64,000 nucleotides of DNA from Streptomyces narbonensis. Lineage in GTDB: Bacteria > Actinomycetota > Actinomycetes > Streptomycetales > Streptomycetaceae. Shown piece by piece: positions 9,672 through 17,993 of this stretch. Numbering within the stretch: the first letter of the stretch is position 1; each line of letters opens with the position of its first letter. The notes beneath the pieces are model-generated. The model saw only the letters and a list, made by a program, of their open reading frames with translations, ran no database searches and had not been told where the DNA came from. The DNA lies in assembly GCF_014649015.1 (NCBI RefSeq), contig NZ_BMSF01000014.1:124001-188000 (forward strand). Direction: 5' to 3'. The translations under genes were made by a program, and so were the position numbers.

Positions 9672-9866
9672 ATGGCCGTTTCCATTTCAGTCGTGGTGCT
9701 CCTGCTGGTGCTGGCCGTGATCTTCCTGCGCAGCGGCGGGCTCAAGGTCACCCACGCGCTCACCTGCGCCCTGCTCGGCTTCTTCCTCGCCGGCACCAGT
9801 GTGGCGCCCACGATCCACAACGGGGTCGCCGCCACCGCCAACGTGGTCTCCAGCCTCAAACCCTGA
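9672..9866 (+). CDS. Small conserved membrane protein (64 aa)
   Basis: 64 residues: a strongly hydrophobic N-terminal helix (SISVVVLLLVLAVIFLRSG), a short loop GGLKVTHALTCALLGFFLAG forming a second helix, and a polar tail. It resembles a small two-helix membrane protein I recall as recurrent in Streptomyces; function unknown. Start at ATG 9672, with GGAGGG at 9655-9660 and GAAGG nearer; GTG 9663 is an in-frame alternative but sits too close to the GGAGGG. Confidence 0.75.
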   Translation: MAVSISVVVLLLVLAVIFLRSGGLKVTHALTCALLGFFLAGTSVAPTIHNGVAATANVVSSLKP

Positions 9867-9874
9867 CCTCCCCG

Positions 9875-9900
9875 CCGGGGTTCGGATATCCGAACCCCGG
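9875..9900. promoter_or_regulatory. 26-bp perfect palindrome
   Basis: CCGGGGTTCGGAT followed by its exact reverse complement ATCCGAACCCCGG forms an uninterrupted palindrome, 8 bases after the small membrane protein and 54 bases before the ABC ATPase start. It could be a terminator stem or a dimeric-repressor operator; the absence of a loop favours an operator. Confidence 0.55.
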
Positions 9901-9954
9901 ATGCGGGGGCGGACACGATCGACCCGCCCCGCCGTGCCCGCCGAGGATGAGGGC

Positions 9955-10707
9955 ATGGCTGAGACGACGACAGACACGAGGACGGCGACCGCCGCCCGCG
10001 CCGATGACCTGCACCGCGCGTACGGACGCGGCGGCGCCACCGTGCAGGCACTCCGAGGAGTGTCGGTGGCCTTCACACCCGGCACCTTCACCGCGGTCAT
10101 GGGCCCCTCGGGATCCGGGAAGACCACCCTGCTGCACTGCCTCGCCGGCATGGACCGCCCCACCCGGGGCACCGTGCGGTGGGGCGACACCGAGGTCTCC
10201 CGGCTGCCGGAACGGAAACTGGCGGAACTGCGGCGCACCCGCGTCGGGTTCGTCTTCCAGGCGTTCAACCTGATGCCCGCGATGACCGTCGCCCAGAATA
10301 TCGAGCTGCCCGGCCGGCTCGCCGACGCCCGGCCGGACCGCGGCCAGGTCCTCGACGCCGTCGCCCGGGTCGGCCTCGCGGGACGCGAGCGGCACCGCCC
10401 CGGACAGCTCTCCGGGGGTCAGCAGCAGCGCGTGGCCATCGCCCGGGCGCTCGTCTCCCGGCCGGGCGTCCTCTTCGCCGACGAACCGACCGGCGCGCTC
10501 GACCGGGCCACCGGCCACGAGATCCTCACCCTGCTCCGTGCCGGGGTCGACCGGGACGGCCAGACGTGCGTGATGGTCACCCATGACCCCGTCGCGGCCG
10601 GGTACGCGGACCGGGTGCTGCTCCTCGCCGACGGACTGCTCGTGGACGAACTCGTCCGCCCCACAGCTGCCCAGGTCGCGGAGCGCCTCGGCCGGCTGAG
10701 CGGGTGA
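9955..10707 (+). CDS. ABC transporter ATPase, MacB/LolD-like (FtsX partner)
   Basis: 250-residue nucleotide-binding protein with Walker A GPSGSGKTT, Q-loop VFQAFNLMPAMT, signature LSGGQQQRVAIARAL, Walker B LFADEPTGALD and H-loop VTHD. The FNLMP and DEPTGALD forms are characteristic of the MacB/LolD/BceA class that pairs with FtsX-type permeases in export or antibiotic-sensing. The following gene is such a permease but is frameshifted, so the transporter may be inactive. A kinase and a response regulator lie downstream, the usual context for this class. Confidence 0.9.
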   Translation: MAETTTDTRTATAARADDLHRAYGRGGATVQALRGVSVAFTPGTFTAVMGPSGSGKTTLLHCLAGMDRPTRGTVRWGDTEVSRLPERKLAELRRTRVGFVFQAFNLMPAMTVAQNIELPGRLADARPDRGQVLDAVARVGLAGRERHRPGQLSGGQQQRVAIARALVSRPGVLFADEPTGALDRATGHEILTLLRAGVDRDGQTCVMVTHDPVAAGYADRVLLLADGLLVDELVRPTAAQVAERLGRLSG

Positions 10708-12085
10708 GCGAAGTGTTCCTCCTCGCCCTCGGCCAACTCCGCCGGCGCCCGGCGGCCTTCAGCGGCCTCGCGGTCGCGCTCTTCCTCCTCATCGCCACCA
10801 CGACCCTCTTCGGCTCGCTCGCCGCCGCCGAGATCACCGCGCCCGAGGCCGTCCGCGACACGAAGGCGGCGGGACCCGGACTGATGGTGATCGCCGGAGT
10901 CTTCGGCGAGATCGCCGTCCTCGTCGCGTTCTTCGTCGTCGTCAACGCGACCGGCTTCGCACTCCGCCGCCAGCTGCGCGAACTGGCGCTCCTGCGCACC
11001 ATCGCGGCGACACCCCGCCAGGTGAGGCGGCTGGCCCGCGTCCAACTCCTCGCCACCACGCTCGCCGTCGCGGCGCCCGGCGGGCTCGCCGGAACCGCCG
11101 CCGCCCACAGCTTCCTCGCCGCGCTGCGCGAGCGCGGGATGGCGGCGCCGGACCCTGCAGGTGCCGACGACACCCCTCCCCGCCCTGATCGCCACGGCGA
11201 TCACCCTCGCCGTCGGCCTCGCGGCGTCGGCCGTCGCCGTCCGGCGCATCTCCCGGATCGCGCCCGCCGCCGCCCTCACCGCGACCACCACCGAGCACGG
11301 CCGGACCGGTGTGCTGCGCCTCCTCGCCGGCGTCGGCGCCCTGGTGGGCGGCGGCGTGCTGCTGCGGCTGGCCGCGACCCGGCCGGCCGAAGAGCTCGAC
11401 AAGGCGGGGCAGGCCGCGCTGTTCGGCTCGCTGGTGCTGCTGGTCGCGGTCGCCCTCACGGGACCGCTCGCGGCGCGCGCCCTTGCGGCCGCGCTGGGCG
11501 TGCCGATGCGGCTGCTCCTGCCCGGTACGGGCTGGCTGGCTGGCCGACGCCAACCTCCGTGGCTACGCCCACCGGCTGACCTCCGCCGTGGTCCCGGTCG
11601 CGCTCCTCGTGGGCCTGTCCGCGACCATGTTGATCATGACAAGCACCGCCGAACACGCGGCCCGCGCGACCAGCGCCACCTCCGCCACCGACGTCTGGCT
11701 GCGCCAGGCCGAACTCGCCCTGCTGACCTGCTTCGCCGCCGTCTCCACGATCAACACCGTCGTCGCCGTCACGGCGGAGCGGCGCCGCGAGTTCGCCCTG
11801 CTGCGGCTGGTCGGCGCGACCCGGCGGCAGCTGCTCCGCATGCTGACCGCCGAGGCCGCGCTGACCACCGCGGTCGGAGTGCTCCTCGGCGCCGCGGTCG
11901 CCGCCGCGGCCACGGCGGCCTTCAGCACGGCGGCGACCGGCTCGGTCCTTCCGTCCGTCCCGGCCGCGGCCTGCGGCTGGATCGTCCTGGGCGCGGCGGC
12001 GCTGACCGTGCCCGGCATCCTCACCACGGGCCTGGTCACGATCCAGGGCGCGCCGACGGAACAGGCGGGCGCCGGCCGTGACTGA
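10704..12085 (+). pseudogene. FtsX-type ABC permease, disrupted by two frameshifts
   Basis: The protein can be followed through three frames: start GTG 10704 (SEVFLLALGQLRRRP, overlapping the ATPase stop) to about 11148, then a second frame (TLQVPTTPLPALIATAITLA) to about 11540, then a third (WLADANLRGYAHRLTSAVV) to TGA 12083-12085. The first break fits one extra C in GCGCCGG near 11148. The second fits one extra copy of GGCT in the run (GGCT)3 at 11530-11541: removing four bases restores TGWLADANLR. Both FtsX domains (REFALLRLVGATRRQ in the second) remain recognisable, so the loss is recent or the region contains errors. Confidence 0.8.
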
Positions 12086-13682
12086 TGCCGACCTCCACGC
12101 AGTCAGCGACGCCCACGCCCACGCCGACGCCGAGGCAGTCACCGACGCCCACGCCGACACCCACGCGGTCACCGACGCCCACGCCGACACCCACGCGGTC
12201 ACCGACGCCCACACCGATACCGACGCGGGCGCCGACGCCCACACCGACACGCACGCGGTCACCGACGCCCACACCGATACCGACGCGGGCGCCGACATCC
12301 GAGCCTGCGCCCTCCGTTCGACGGCGGACGGCGTTCCGGCGGCCGGGCCCTCCGGTTCCGGGACGGGCGTGCGGCACTCCGGCGGCGTGGATGCGACGGA
12401 CGCGGTGCCCGCCGACGAGCGGGCGCCCGCCCCGTGCGAGGCGTCCGGCGGCGAGGACGGCGCCGAGCGGCGGCGGTACCTCTCCGTGCGCGGCGGCGAA
12501 TGGGCCTTCGCCGTCCTGGGGCTGCCGCTCGCCGTGGGCGCCGGCGCGTACGCGCTGGCCGTCCTCTACGCGGGGACACTGCTCTCGCTCACCGTGCTCG
12601 GGCTGCCGTTCGTCGTCGTCGCGCTGCTCGGCGCGCGCGGTCTCGGCGCGCTGCACCGGCGCCTCGTCGGTCGGCTGCTCGGCGAGCACGTCGACGCGCC
12701 GGCCGCGCTGCCCCGCCCCGCCGGTGTCCTCGCCCGCGGTCGCGCGGTCCTGACGGACCCGGTCGCCTGGCGGACTCTGCTGTACCTGCTGCTCAGGCTG
12801 CCGCTCGGGGTACTCGGCTTCGCCGCCGCGGTGGGCCTGCCCCTCGGCTGCGGCTGGCTGATCGGCTTCCCGCTCTGGGGCCGCCTGATCGAGCCCGACT
12901 CCCCGCCGCCCGCCTGGCTGGGCGTCGTGTCCGTCCTGCTGGGGCTCGCCCTGCTGGCCGCAGCGCCCGGCGCTCTGCGCGTACTGAGCGGAGCGAACCG
13001 GAGGCTCGCGGGGCTCCTCCTCGGGCCCGCCAGGGCGCAGCGGCGCGTCCGCGAGCTGGAGGCGGCCCGCGTCGCCCTGCTCGCGGACAGCGGTGACCGG
13101 CTCCGCCGTCTGGAGCGCGACCTGCACGACGGCACCCAGGCCCGGCTGGTCGCCCTGGCCATCACCCTCTCGCTCGCCGAGGACGCGCTGGAACCGCCCA
13201 CCGGTCCCGACCTCGCCCGGCTGCGGACCCTGATCGACCGTGCCAAGGGGCAGACCGAGGAGACCGTCGCCGAACTGCGGCTGCTCACGCGCGGCATCCA
13301 CCCCGTGGCGCTGGACGGGGGCCTGGGGGAGGCGCTGCCGGGACTGACCGCCACCTCGCCCGTGCCCGTGACGGTCCGCCTGGACCTCGCCGAGCGCCCG
13401 CACCAGGCCATCGAACGGGCCGTCTACTTCTGCGCCGCCGAACTGCTCACCAACATCGCCCGGCACAGCGGAGCCCGTACGGCCGGGCTCTCGGCCTCCG
13501 TGCGCGACGGGCGGGTCCGACTTACGGTCCGCGACGACGGCCGGGGCGGGGCGGCGCCGGGTGCGGGAACCGGCCTCGCGGGACTGGCCGAGCGGCTCGC
13601 GGCGGTGGACGGCACCCTCCGGGTGGTCAGCCCGCCCGGCGGGCCGACGGAGATCACCGCCGAGCTGCCCGCACGGTTGTGA
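12078..13682 (+). CDS. Sensor histidine kinase (NarL-type) with a repetitive His/Asp-rich N-terminus
   Basis: Membrane histidine kinase. After a repetitive N-terminus come four hydrophobic segments of the actinobacterial 'sensor' domain type (about residues 140-300), the H-box RLERDLHDGTQARLVALA with His near residue 349, and the HATPase domain with AAELLTNIARHSGA (N-box) and DDGRGG. The furthest start is GTG 12078, overlapping the permease stop by eight bases; the domain homology begins only around residue 130, and GTG 12369 is an alternative that would exclude the repeat. Probable partner of the convergent LuxR-type regulator at 13741-14406, with the upstream ABC exporter as a plausible target. 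Confidence 0.82.
   Translation: MTDADLHAVSDAHAHADAEAVTDAHADTHAVTDAHADTHAVTDAHTDTDAGADAHTDTHAVTDAHTDTDAGADIRACALRSTADGVPAAGPSGSGTGVRHSGGVDATDAVPADERAPAPCEASGGEDGAERRRYLSVRGGEWAFAVLGLPLAVGAGAYALAVLYAGTLLSLTVLGLPFVVVALLGARGLGALHRRLVGRLLGEHVDAPAALPRPAGVLARGRAVLTDPVAWRTLLYLLLRLPLGVLGFAAAVGLPLGCGWLIGFPLWGRLIEPDSPPPAWLGVVSVLLGLALLAAAPGALRVLSGANRRLAGLLLGPARAQRRVRELEAARVALLADSGDRLRRLERDLHDGTQARLVALAITLSLAEDALEPPTGPDLARLRTLIDRAKGQTEETVAELRLLTRGIHPVALDGGLGEALPGLTATSPVPVTVRLDLAERPHQAIERAVYFCAAELLTNIARHSGARTAGLSASVRDGRVRLTVRDDGRGGAAPGAGTGLAGLAERLAAVDGTLRVVSPPGGPTEITAELPARL
12084..12293 (+). repeat. 30-bp minisatellite at the kinase 5' end
   Basis: Five 30-base units (12144, 12174, 12204, 12234, 12264) preceded by a 36-base and a degenerate 24-base unit. 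In the kinase frame they read DAHADTHAVT or DAHTDTDAGA with all third positions G or C; in the +1 frame they read a Pro/Thr repeat (PTPTPTPTRS). Confidence 0.9.
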
Positions 13683-13706
13683 CCCGCCGCCGGGCCGCCG
13701 GGTCAC
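13679..13706 (+). terminator. Hairpin overlapping the kinase stop codon
   Basis: GTGACCCG (13679-13686) pairs with CGGGTCAC (13699-13706) around a GC-rich 12-base loop; it includes the TGA of the kinase. No U-tract, as usual in Streptomyces. Confidence 0.5.
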
Positions 13707-13715
13707 CCGCCTGCT

Positions 13716-13790
13716 TCCGACGGACAGGCGGGCGCGGCCTTCACCCGCCGGTCTCCGACAGATAGGCGAGCACAGCCTTCACCCGCCGGT
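13716..13790. repeat. Imperfect 37-bp direct repeat at the 3' end of the response regulator gene
   Basis: TCCGAC..TTCACCCGCCGGT at 13716-13752 and again at 13754-13790 (offset 38) with about seven mismatches. The second copy is the true 3' end of the regulator gene, the first overlaps its final codons and the intergenic space. Confidence 0.75.
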
Positions 13791-14406
13791 TGTCCTCGTC
13801 CGAGGCCGGCAGGCCGAACTTCGTGAAGACCGCGGCGACGTGTTTCTCCACCGCCCGCTCCGACACCACGAGGCGCGCGGCGACGGAGCGGTTGGAGTGC
13901 CCCTGCGCCATCAGTTCGAGCACCTCGCGCTCGCGGGGGGTCAGGGTGTCCACCCGGCCGGCGCGGCCGCCGTGCACCAGCCGGTCGACCACCTCGGGGT
14001 CGAGCGCCGTCCCCCCGTCCGCCCCGCGGCGCACCGCGTCCATGAACTCCGAGGTGCGCGCGACGCGTTCCTTCAGCAGGTAGCCGACGCCCGTGGCGCC
14101 CGCAGCCAGGAGCCGGGAGGCCCAGGCGGTCTCGACGTGCTGGGAGAAGACGAGGACTCCGACCCGGGGTGCGGTCGACCGGATCGCGACGGCGGCGCGG
14201 ATGCCCTCGTCGGTGTGGGTGGGCGGCATCCGGACGTCCACCACGGCGACGTCGGGCCGGTGGTGCTCCACCGCCGCGAGCAGCTCGTCCGGTGTCCCGG
14301 CCGTGGCCACCACCCGGCATCCGCGGGCGGTGAGCAGCTCGACCATCCCGTCCCGCAGGATGACGGAGTCCTCGGCCAGCACCACGCGCAGATCTCTTTC
14401 GGTCAT
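13741..14406 (-). CDS. Response regulator, NarL/LuxR family
   Basis: 221 residues: receiver domain with LAEDSVILRDG, phospho-acceptor Asp57 in AVVDVRMPP, then the LuxR helix-turn-helix (LTPREREVLELMAQGHSN, SERAVEKHVAAVFTKFG). ATG at 14406 (MTERDLRVVLAED) is preferred; a frame extension to 14487 adds 27 residues of no homology. It is convergent with the histidine kinase at 12078-13682, which is of the matching NarL-type, and is likely its partner. Confidence 0.92.
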   Translation of the reverse strand: MTERDLRVVLAEDSVILRDGMVELLTARGCRVVATAGTPDELLAAVEHHRPDVAVVDVRMPPTHTDEGIRAAVAIRSTAPRVGVLVFSQHVETAWASRLLAAGATGVGYLLKERVARTSEFMDAVRRGADGGTALDPEVVDRLVHGGRAGRVDTLTPREREVLELMAQGHSNRSVAARLVVSERAVEKHVAAVFTKFGLPASDEDNRRVKAVLAYLSETGG

Positions 14407-14557
14407 CGGACCATTATCGGCCCCCTCGAACGCGGGGCGAGGCACGCGCCCCTCGTGAACGGCGCATGAAAGCCGGGGCGGTTCCATGTACTTCTCCGCT
14501 GCTCGGGCCTAGCGTCGGCCGCCGGCGCGACGCACGCACGGACCCTGAGGAGAAGCC

Positions 14558-16147
14558 TTGACCACCCCACCGTCCCGCAGGAGGACACGCGCGCTCGCGC
14601 TGGTCACCGCGCTCGCGGCGACCCTCCTGGCGGGCGCCGCCCCCGTGGCCCAGGCCGAGGAGATACCCCTCGCCATCGGCCACCGCCTCGTCGACCACTA
14701 CGACGGGGCGCCCGCCACCGCCCGGCCCGTGCCCGGCAAGGCCCCCGCCCAGCACCCGTACCTCGCCCCCAACGGGCGCAGCGGCATGCACGCCGACGGC
14801 GCGGGCAGCGGCACCCACCCGTACTCCGGCCCCCTCGGCCGCGATCCGCAGGTCGACAGCGAGAAGATCGCCCCGATCGGCGGCGAGTGCGCCACCGTCA
14901 CCTTCGACTCCGGCGGCCGCCTCGTCACCGTCTGCGGCACCTTCAGCGGCTTCCTCCTGAAGCTGCTCGACCCGCGCACCCTCGACACGCTCGCCGAGTA
15001 CAAGCTGCCGCAGCGCTCCTCCACCGTCGAGGCCATCACGCGCCTCGACTTCGAGAAGATCTTCAAGGACACCTCCGGCGGCGCCTACTTCTACCTCGAC
15101 GACCAGGACCGCGTCGTCCTCGCCGACTCCCGCCAGCACGTCCTGCGCATCGCCCACCGTCAGAAGGCCGATGGGGCTTGGGAGTTCGTCGTCGAGAACG
15201 ACTGGGACCTCACCTCGCTCGTCCCGCACGACTGCGTCACGTGGACCAACCTCTTCCCCAGCGGCGTCTGCGACCCCGTCACCTCCGTCATGCCCGACTG
15301 GGACGGCCGCATCTGGTGGGTCACCCGGCTCGGCCGCGTCGGCACCGTCGACCCGGTGACGGGCGCGCTCCGCGCGATCAGGCTCGACGGGGAGGAGATC
15401 CAGAACTCCTTCTCCGTGGCCGAGGACGGCGTCTCCATCGTCACCGACCACGCCCTGTACGGCTTCCGAGCCGACGCCGACGGCACCCCGCGCGTCGAGT
15501 GGCGCCAGACGTACGACCGGGGGACCGGCACCAAGCCCGGCTCCGTGAACCAGGGTTCGGGCACCACGCCCGACCTGTTCGGCGACCGGGACCAGTACGT
15601 CGCCATCACCGACAACGCCGACGACCGCATGAACGTCCTCGTGTACCGGCGCGACTCCGACGTCCCCACCGCAGAGCGGCTCGTCTGCGAGGTGCCGGTC
15701 TTCCGCTCCGGGGCGTCCACCACCGACAACTCCCTCATCAGCTGGGGCAACAGCCTCGTCGTCGAGAACAACTACGGCTACGAGAACCCGAGTACGCTCG
15801 CGCTCGGCCGCAGCGTCGTCGGCGGAGCGACCCGCATCGACGTCCGCGCCGACGGCAGCGGCTGCGACACCGTCTGGGAGAGCGACGTCCGCTCGCCGTC
15901 CACCGTCCCCAAACTCTCCACCGCCAACGGGCTGCTCTACTTCTACGAGAAGCGCCCCCACTCCTTCGGCATCGACGCCTGGTACCTGACGGCCGTCGAC
16001 TTCCGCACCGGGAAGCGGGCCTTCTCGCGCTTCACCGGCACCGGCCTCGCCTACGACAACAACTGGGCGCCGATCACCATCGGCCCGGACGGCACCGCGT
16101 ACGTGGGTGTCTTCAACGGCATCGTCGCCGTTCGCGACGGAGCCTGA
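14558..16147 (+). CDS. Secreted protein, probable beta-propeller, function unknown
   Basis: 529 residues starting at TTG 14558 with GAGGAGA at 14547-14553. A signal peptide is clear (RRRTRALALVTALAATLLAG..APVAQAEE). The mature part has repeated Trp/Tyr/Gly-rich beta-strand blocks such as MPDWDGRIWWVTRLGRVGTV and APITIGPDGTAYVGVFNGIV that resemble blades of a PQQ/SMP-30-like propeller, and a few cysteines that may form disulfides. No catalytic motif was recognised. Stands alone, convergent with a glyoxalase-family gene across a minisatellite. Confidence 0.78.
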   Translation: MTTPPSRRRTRALALVTALAATLLAGAAPVAQAEEIPLAIGHRLVDHYDGAPATARPVPGKAPAQHPYLAPNGRSGMHADGAGSGTHPYSGPLGRDPQVDSEKIAPIGGECATVTFDSGGRLVTVCGTFSGFLLKLLDPRTLDTLAEYKLPQRSSTVEAITRLDFEKIFKDTSGGAYFYLDDQDRVVLADSRQHVLRIAHRQKADGAWEFVVENDWDLTSLVPHDCVTWTNLFPSGVCDPVTSVMPDWDGRIWWVTRLGRVGTVDPVTGALRAIRLDGEEIQNSFSVAEDGVSIVTDHALYGFRADADGTPRVEWRQTYDRGTGTKPGSVNQGSGTTPDLFGDRDQYVAITDNADDRMNVLVYRRDSDVPTAERLVCEVPVFRSGASTTDNSLISWGNSLVVENNYGYENPSTLALGRSVVGGATRIDVRADGSGCDTVWESDVRSPSTVPKLSTANGLLYFYEKRPHSFGIDAWYLTAVDFRTGKRAFSRFTGTGLAYDNNWAPITIGPDGTAYVGVFNGIVAVRDGA

Positions 16148-16182
16148 CGCACGGCGGCGCGGCGCCCCGTGGCGCCGCGCCG

Positions 16183-16260
16183 GTCGTTCCGGTGCTTCCG
16201 GTCGTTCCGGTGCTTCCGGTCGTTCCGGTGCCTCCGGCCGTTCCGGTGCCTCCGGCCGTT
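16183..16260. repeat. 18-bp tandem repeat in a convergent intergenic gap
   Basis: GTCGTTCCGGTGCTTCCG starts at 16183, 16201, 16219, 16237 and partly at 16255; copies 3-4 carry T-to-C changes. Lies between the stop codons of two convergent genes. Confidence 0.9.
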
Positions 16261-16269
16261 CGGCGTGTG

Positions 16270-17070
16270 TCAGACCATCTCGGGCACGTCACCGACCGTG
16301 GTCTTCAGGTCGATGACCGCGAAGGGGGCACCCTGCGGGTCGATGATCACCGCGAACCGGCCGAACGGACTGTCCATCGGCCCGAAGACCTTCTTCCCCT
16401 TGAGGCGCTCGGCGGCCTCGACGGCCTTGTCGCAGTTGTCGACGGCGAAGTAGATCTGGAGGTACGGGGGCACTTCCGGGGGGAAGTCCTCCGCTGTCAT
16501 CTTCATCCGGCCCAGGACCGGCATCTCGCCGCCGAGGTCGAACACCTTGTAGTCGACGTGCTCGTCCTGCATCTTCTTCGCGTTGTAGCCGAAGACGGCG
16601 GTGAAGAAGTCGTCGGACTTCGCCGGCTCCCGGGTGAACACCTCGGCCCAGGCGTACGAACCGGTCTCGCCCTCCAGCTCGAAGCCCTCGTGGTCGCCGG
16701 GCTGCCAGACGCCGAACGTCACGCCCGTCGGGTCCTGCGCGATGCACATCGAGCCGAAGGTGCCGACGTCCATCGGATCCATCAGGACCGTGCCGCCCGC
16801 AGACCGGATCTTCTCCGCGGTCGCGCGGACGTCCGGCGAGGAGAAGTACAGACACCAGGCCGACTGCGCCTCGCCGTCCTGGCCCGGCATTGGCGGCACG
16901 ACGGCCGCGACCGCCTTGCCGTTCTTGTACGCCTGCGTGTAGTTGCCGTATTCGGAGGAGGACTCGCCGAAGGTCCAGCCGAGCACGTCGCCGTAGAACA
17001 CCTTGGCGCCCTCGACGTCGGTGAACGCCGCGTCGGTCCAGACCGGCGTGCCTTCAGGTCGTGCGGCCAT
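16270..17070 (-). CDS. VOC (glyoxalase/bleomycin-resistance) family protein, two domains
   Basis: 266 residues with two vicinal-oxygen-chelate repeats. Domain 1 starts PVWTDAAFTDVEGAKVFYGD and ends VTFGVWQPGDHEGFEL; domain 2 starts YAWAEVFTREPAKSDDFFTA and ends FAVIIDPQGAPFAVIDL. This tandem arrangement is common in Streptomyces as a putative hydroxylase/glyoxalase homologue; metal ligands in such proteins are often incomplete and substrate is unknown. ATG at 17070. Divergent from the FGE-like gene, with a 14-bp palindrome between them. Confidence 0.88.
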   Translation of the reverse strand: MAARPEGTPVWTDAAFTDVEGAKVFYGDVLGWTFGESSSEYGNYTQAYKNGKAVAAVVPPMPGQDGEAQSAWCLYFSSPDVRATAEKIRSAGGTVLMDPMDVGTFGSMCIAQDPTGVTFGVWQPGDHEGFELEGETGSYAWAEVFTREPAKSDDFFTAVFGYNAKKMQDEHVDYKVFDLGGEMPVLGRMKMTAEDFPPEVPPYLQIYFAVDNCDKAVEAAERLKGKKVFGPMDSPFGRFAVIIDPQGAPFAVIDLKTTVGDVPEMV

Positions 17071-17137
17071 GATGGTGACTCGCTCTCTTGCGATCGATGT
17101 CGTGTTCCCTGGGAGCCACGCTAGCCACGCCCGCGGC

Positions 17138-17151
17138 TCACCGCGCGGTGA
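17138..17151. promoter_or_regulatory. 14-bp perfect palindrome in a divergent promoter gap
   Basis: TCACCGCGCGGTGA lies between the start codons at 17070 (minus) and 17191 (plus). Size and position fit a repressor site, but in 70+% GC DNA short GC palindromes also arise by chance. Confidence 0.35.
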
Positions 17152-17190
17152 CGCAAGGTGACGGCGTGTCCCGGCTGCGATCATGTAGCC

Positions 17191-17892
17191 ATGAAGCCGA
17201 GCGCAGAGCAGGGGATCATCGCCGTCCCGGCGGGGCGGGTCACGCTGTCCGACCGGCGCACCGAGCGGAGCTGGACGGTCGAGCTCGACGCCTACGGCCT
17301 GGCCGCCGCCCCGGTCACCCAGGAGCTGTACGAGCACGTCACGGGCGAGCGGCCGAGCAGCGCGCACGGTGCCCGGCTCCCGGTGGAGGGCGTCTCCTGG
17401 GGCGACGCGGTCCGCTTCTGCAACGCGCTCTCCGGCCAGGAGGGGCTCACCCCCGCGTACCGGATCACGGACGGTGGTCCGGAGGGTGCCGAGGACGGCG
17501 ACCCGGGCGGGGTCGAGTGGGACCGCGGCGCCGACGGCTACCGGCTGCCGACCGAGGCCGAATGGGAGCACGCCTGCCGGGCCGGCACGACGGAGGCGCG
17601 GTACGGGCCGCTCGACGAGATCGCCTGGCACCGGGGGAACTCGGGTGAGCGCCTCCACGAGACCGGGGGCCGCCGCCCCAACGGCTGGGGGCTCCACGAC
17701 ATGCTCGGCAACGTCTGGGAGTGGTGCTGGGACGTCTACGACGCCGAGGTGTACGGGAGCTACCGGGTGCTGCGCGGTGGCGGCTGGTTCGACGAGCGCT
17801 GGAGCTGCCGAGCCTCCGTGCGCCGCCGCAGCCACCCCACCCTCCGCATCGACGACGTGGGTTTCCGGATCGCCCGCACGCTGACGGGCTGA
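17191..17892 (+). CDS. Formylglycine-generating-enzyme/SUMF1-like protein
   Basis: 233 residues, short for the family (about 300). Family features: an early PVTQELYEHVTG (the T-N/Q-xxY/F block), WGDAVRFCNALS, GYRLPTEAEWEHACRAG, GLHDMLGNVWEWCWD, and the C-terminal RVLRGGGWFDERWSCRASVR block with one of the active-site cysteines. In true FGEs two cysteines bind copper and oxidise a sulfatase Cys to formylglycine; only the C-terminal one is clear here. No sulfatase gene is nearby, so it may be one of the diverged FGE-sulfatase domain proteins. Confidence 0.85.
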   Translation: MKPSAEQGIIAVPAGRVTLSDRRTERSWTVELDAYGLAAAPVTQELYEHVTGERPSSAHGARLPVEGVSWGDAVRFCNALSGQEGLTPAYRITDGGPEGAEDGDPGGVEWDRGADGYRLPTEAEWEHACRAGTTEARYGPLDEIAWHRGNSGERLHETGGRRPNGWGLHDMLGNVWEWCWDVYDAEVYGSYRVLRGGGWFDERWSCRASVRRRSHPTLRIDDVGFRIARTLTG

Positions 17893-17900
17893 TACCGGGC

Positions 17901-17993
17901 GGGCGTCGGCCTCAGCGGGGCAGGCGGCTCAGGGCGTCGGCCTCAGCAGGCCAGGCGGCTCAGGGCGTCGGCATCAGTGGGCCAGGCGGCTCA
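17901..17993. repeat. 31-bp tandem repeat, three copies, overlapping the NUDIX 3' end
   Basis: GGGCGTCGGCCTCAG..CAGGCGGCTCA begins at 17901, 17932 and 17963 with exact 31-base spacing. The third copy contains the NUDIX stop codon and its last six codons, so the other two are downstream duplications of the gene end. Confidence 0.9.

Noticed and set aside
12084..12293. Possible CRISPR array
   Set aside because: Units are contiguous 30-mers without spacers and no cas genes are present; the same holds for the repeats at 16183 and 17901.
12085..12753. Pro/Thr-repeat protein (PTPTPTPTRS) in the +1 frame of the minisatellite
   Set aside because: The frame loses all structure after the repeat, while the kinase frame has full third-position GC bias and continues into sensor, H-box and ATPase domains.
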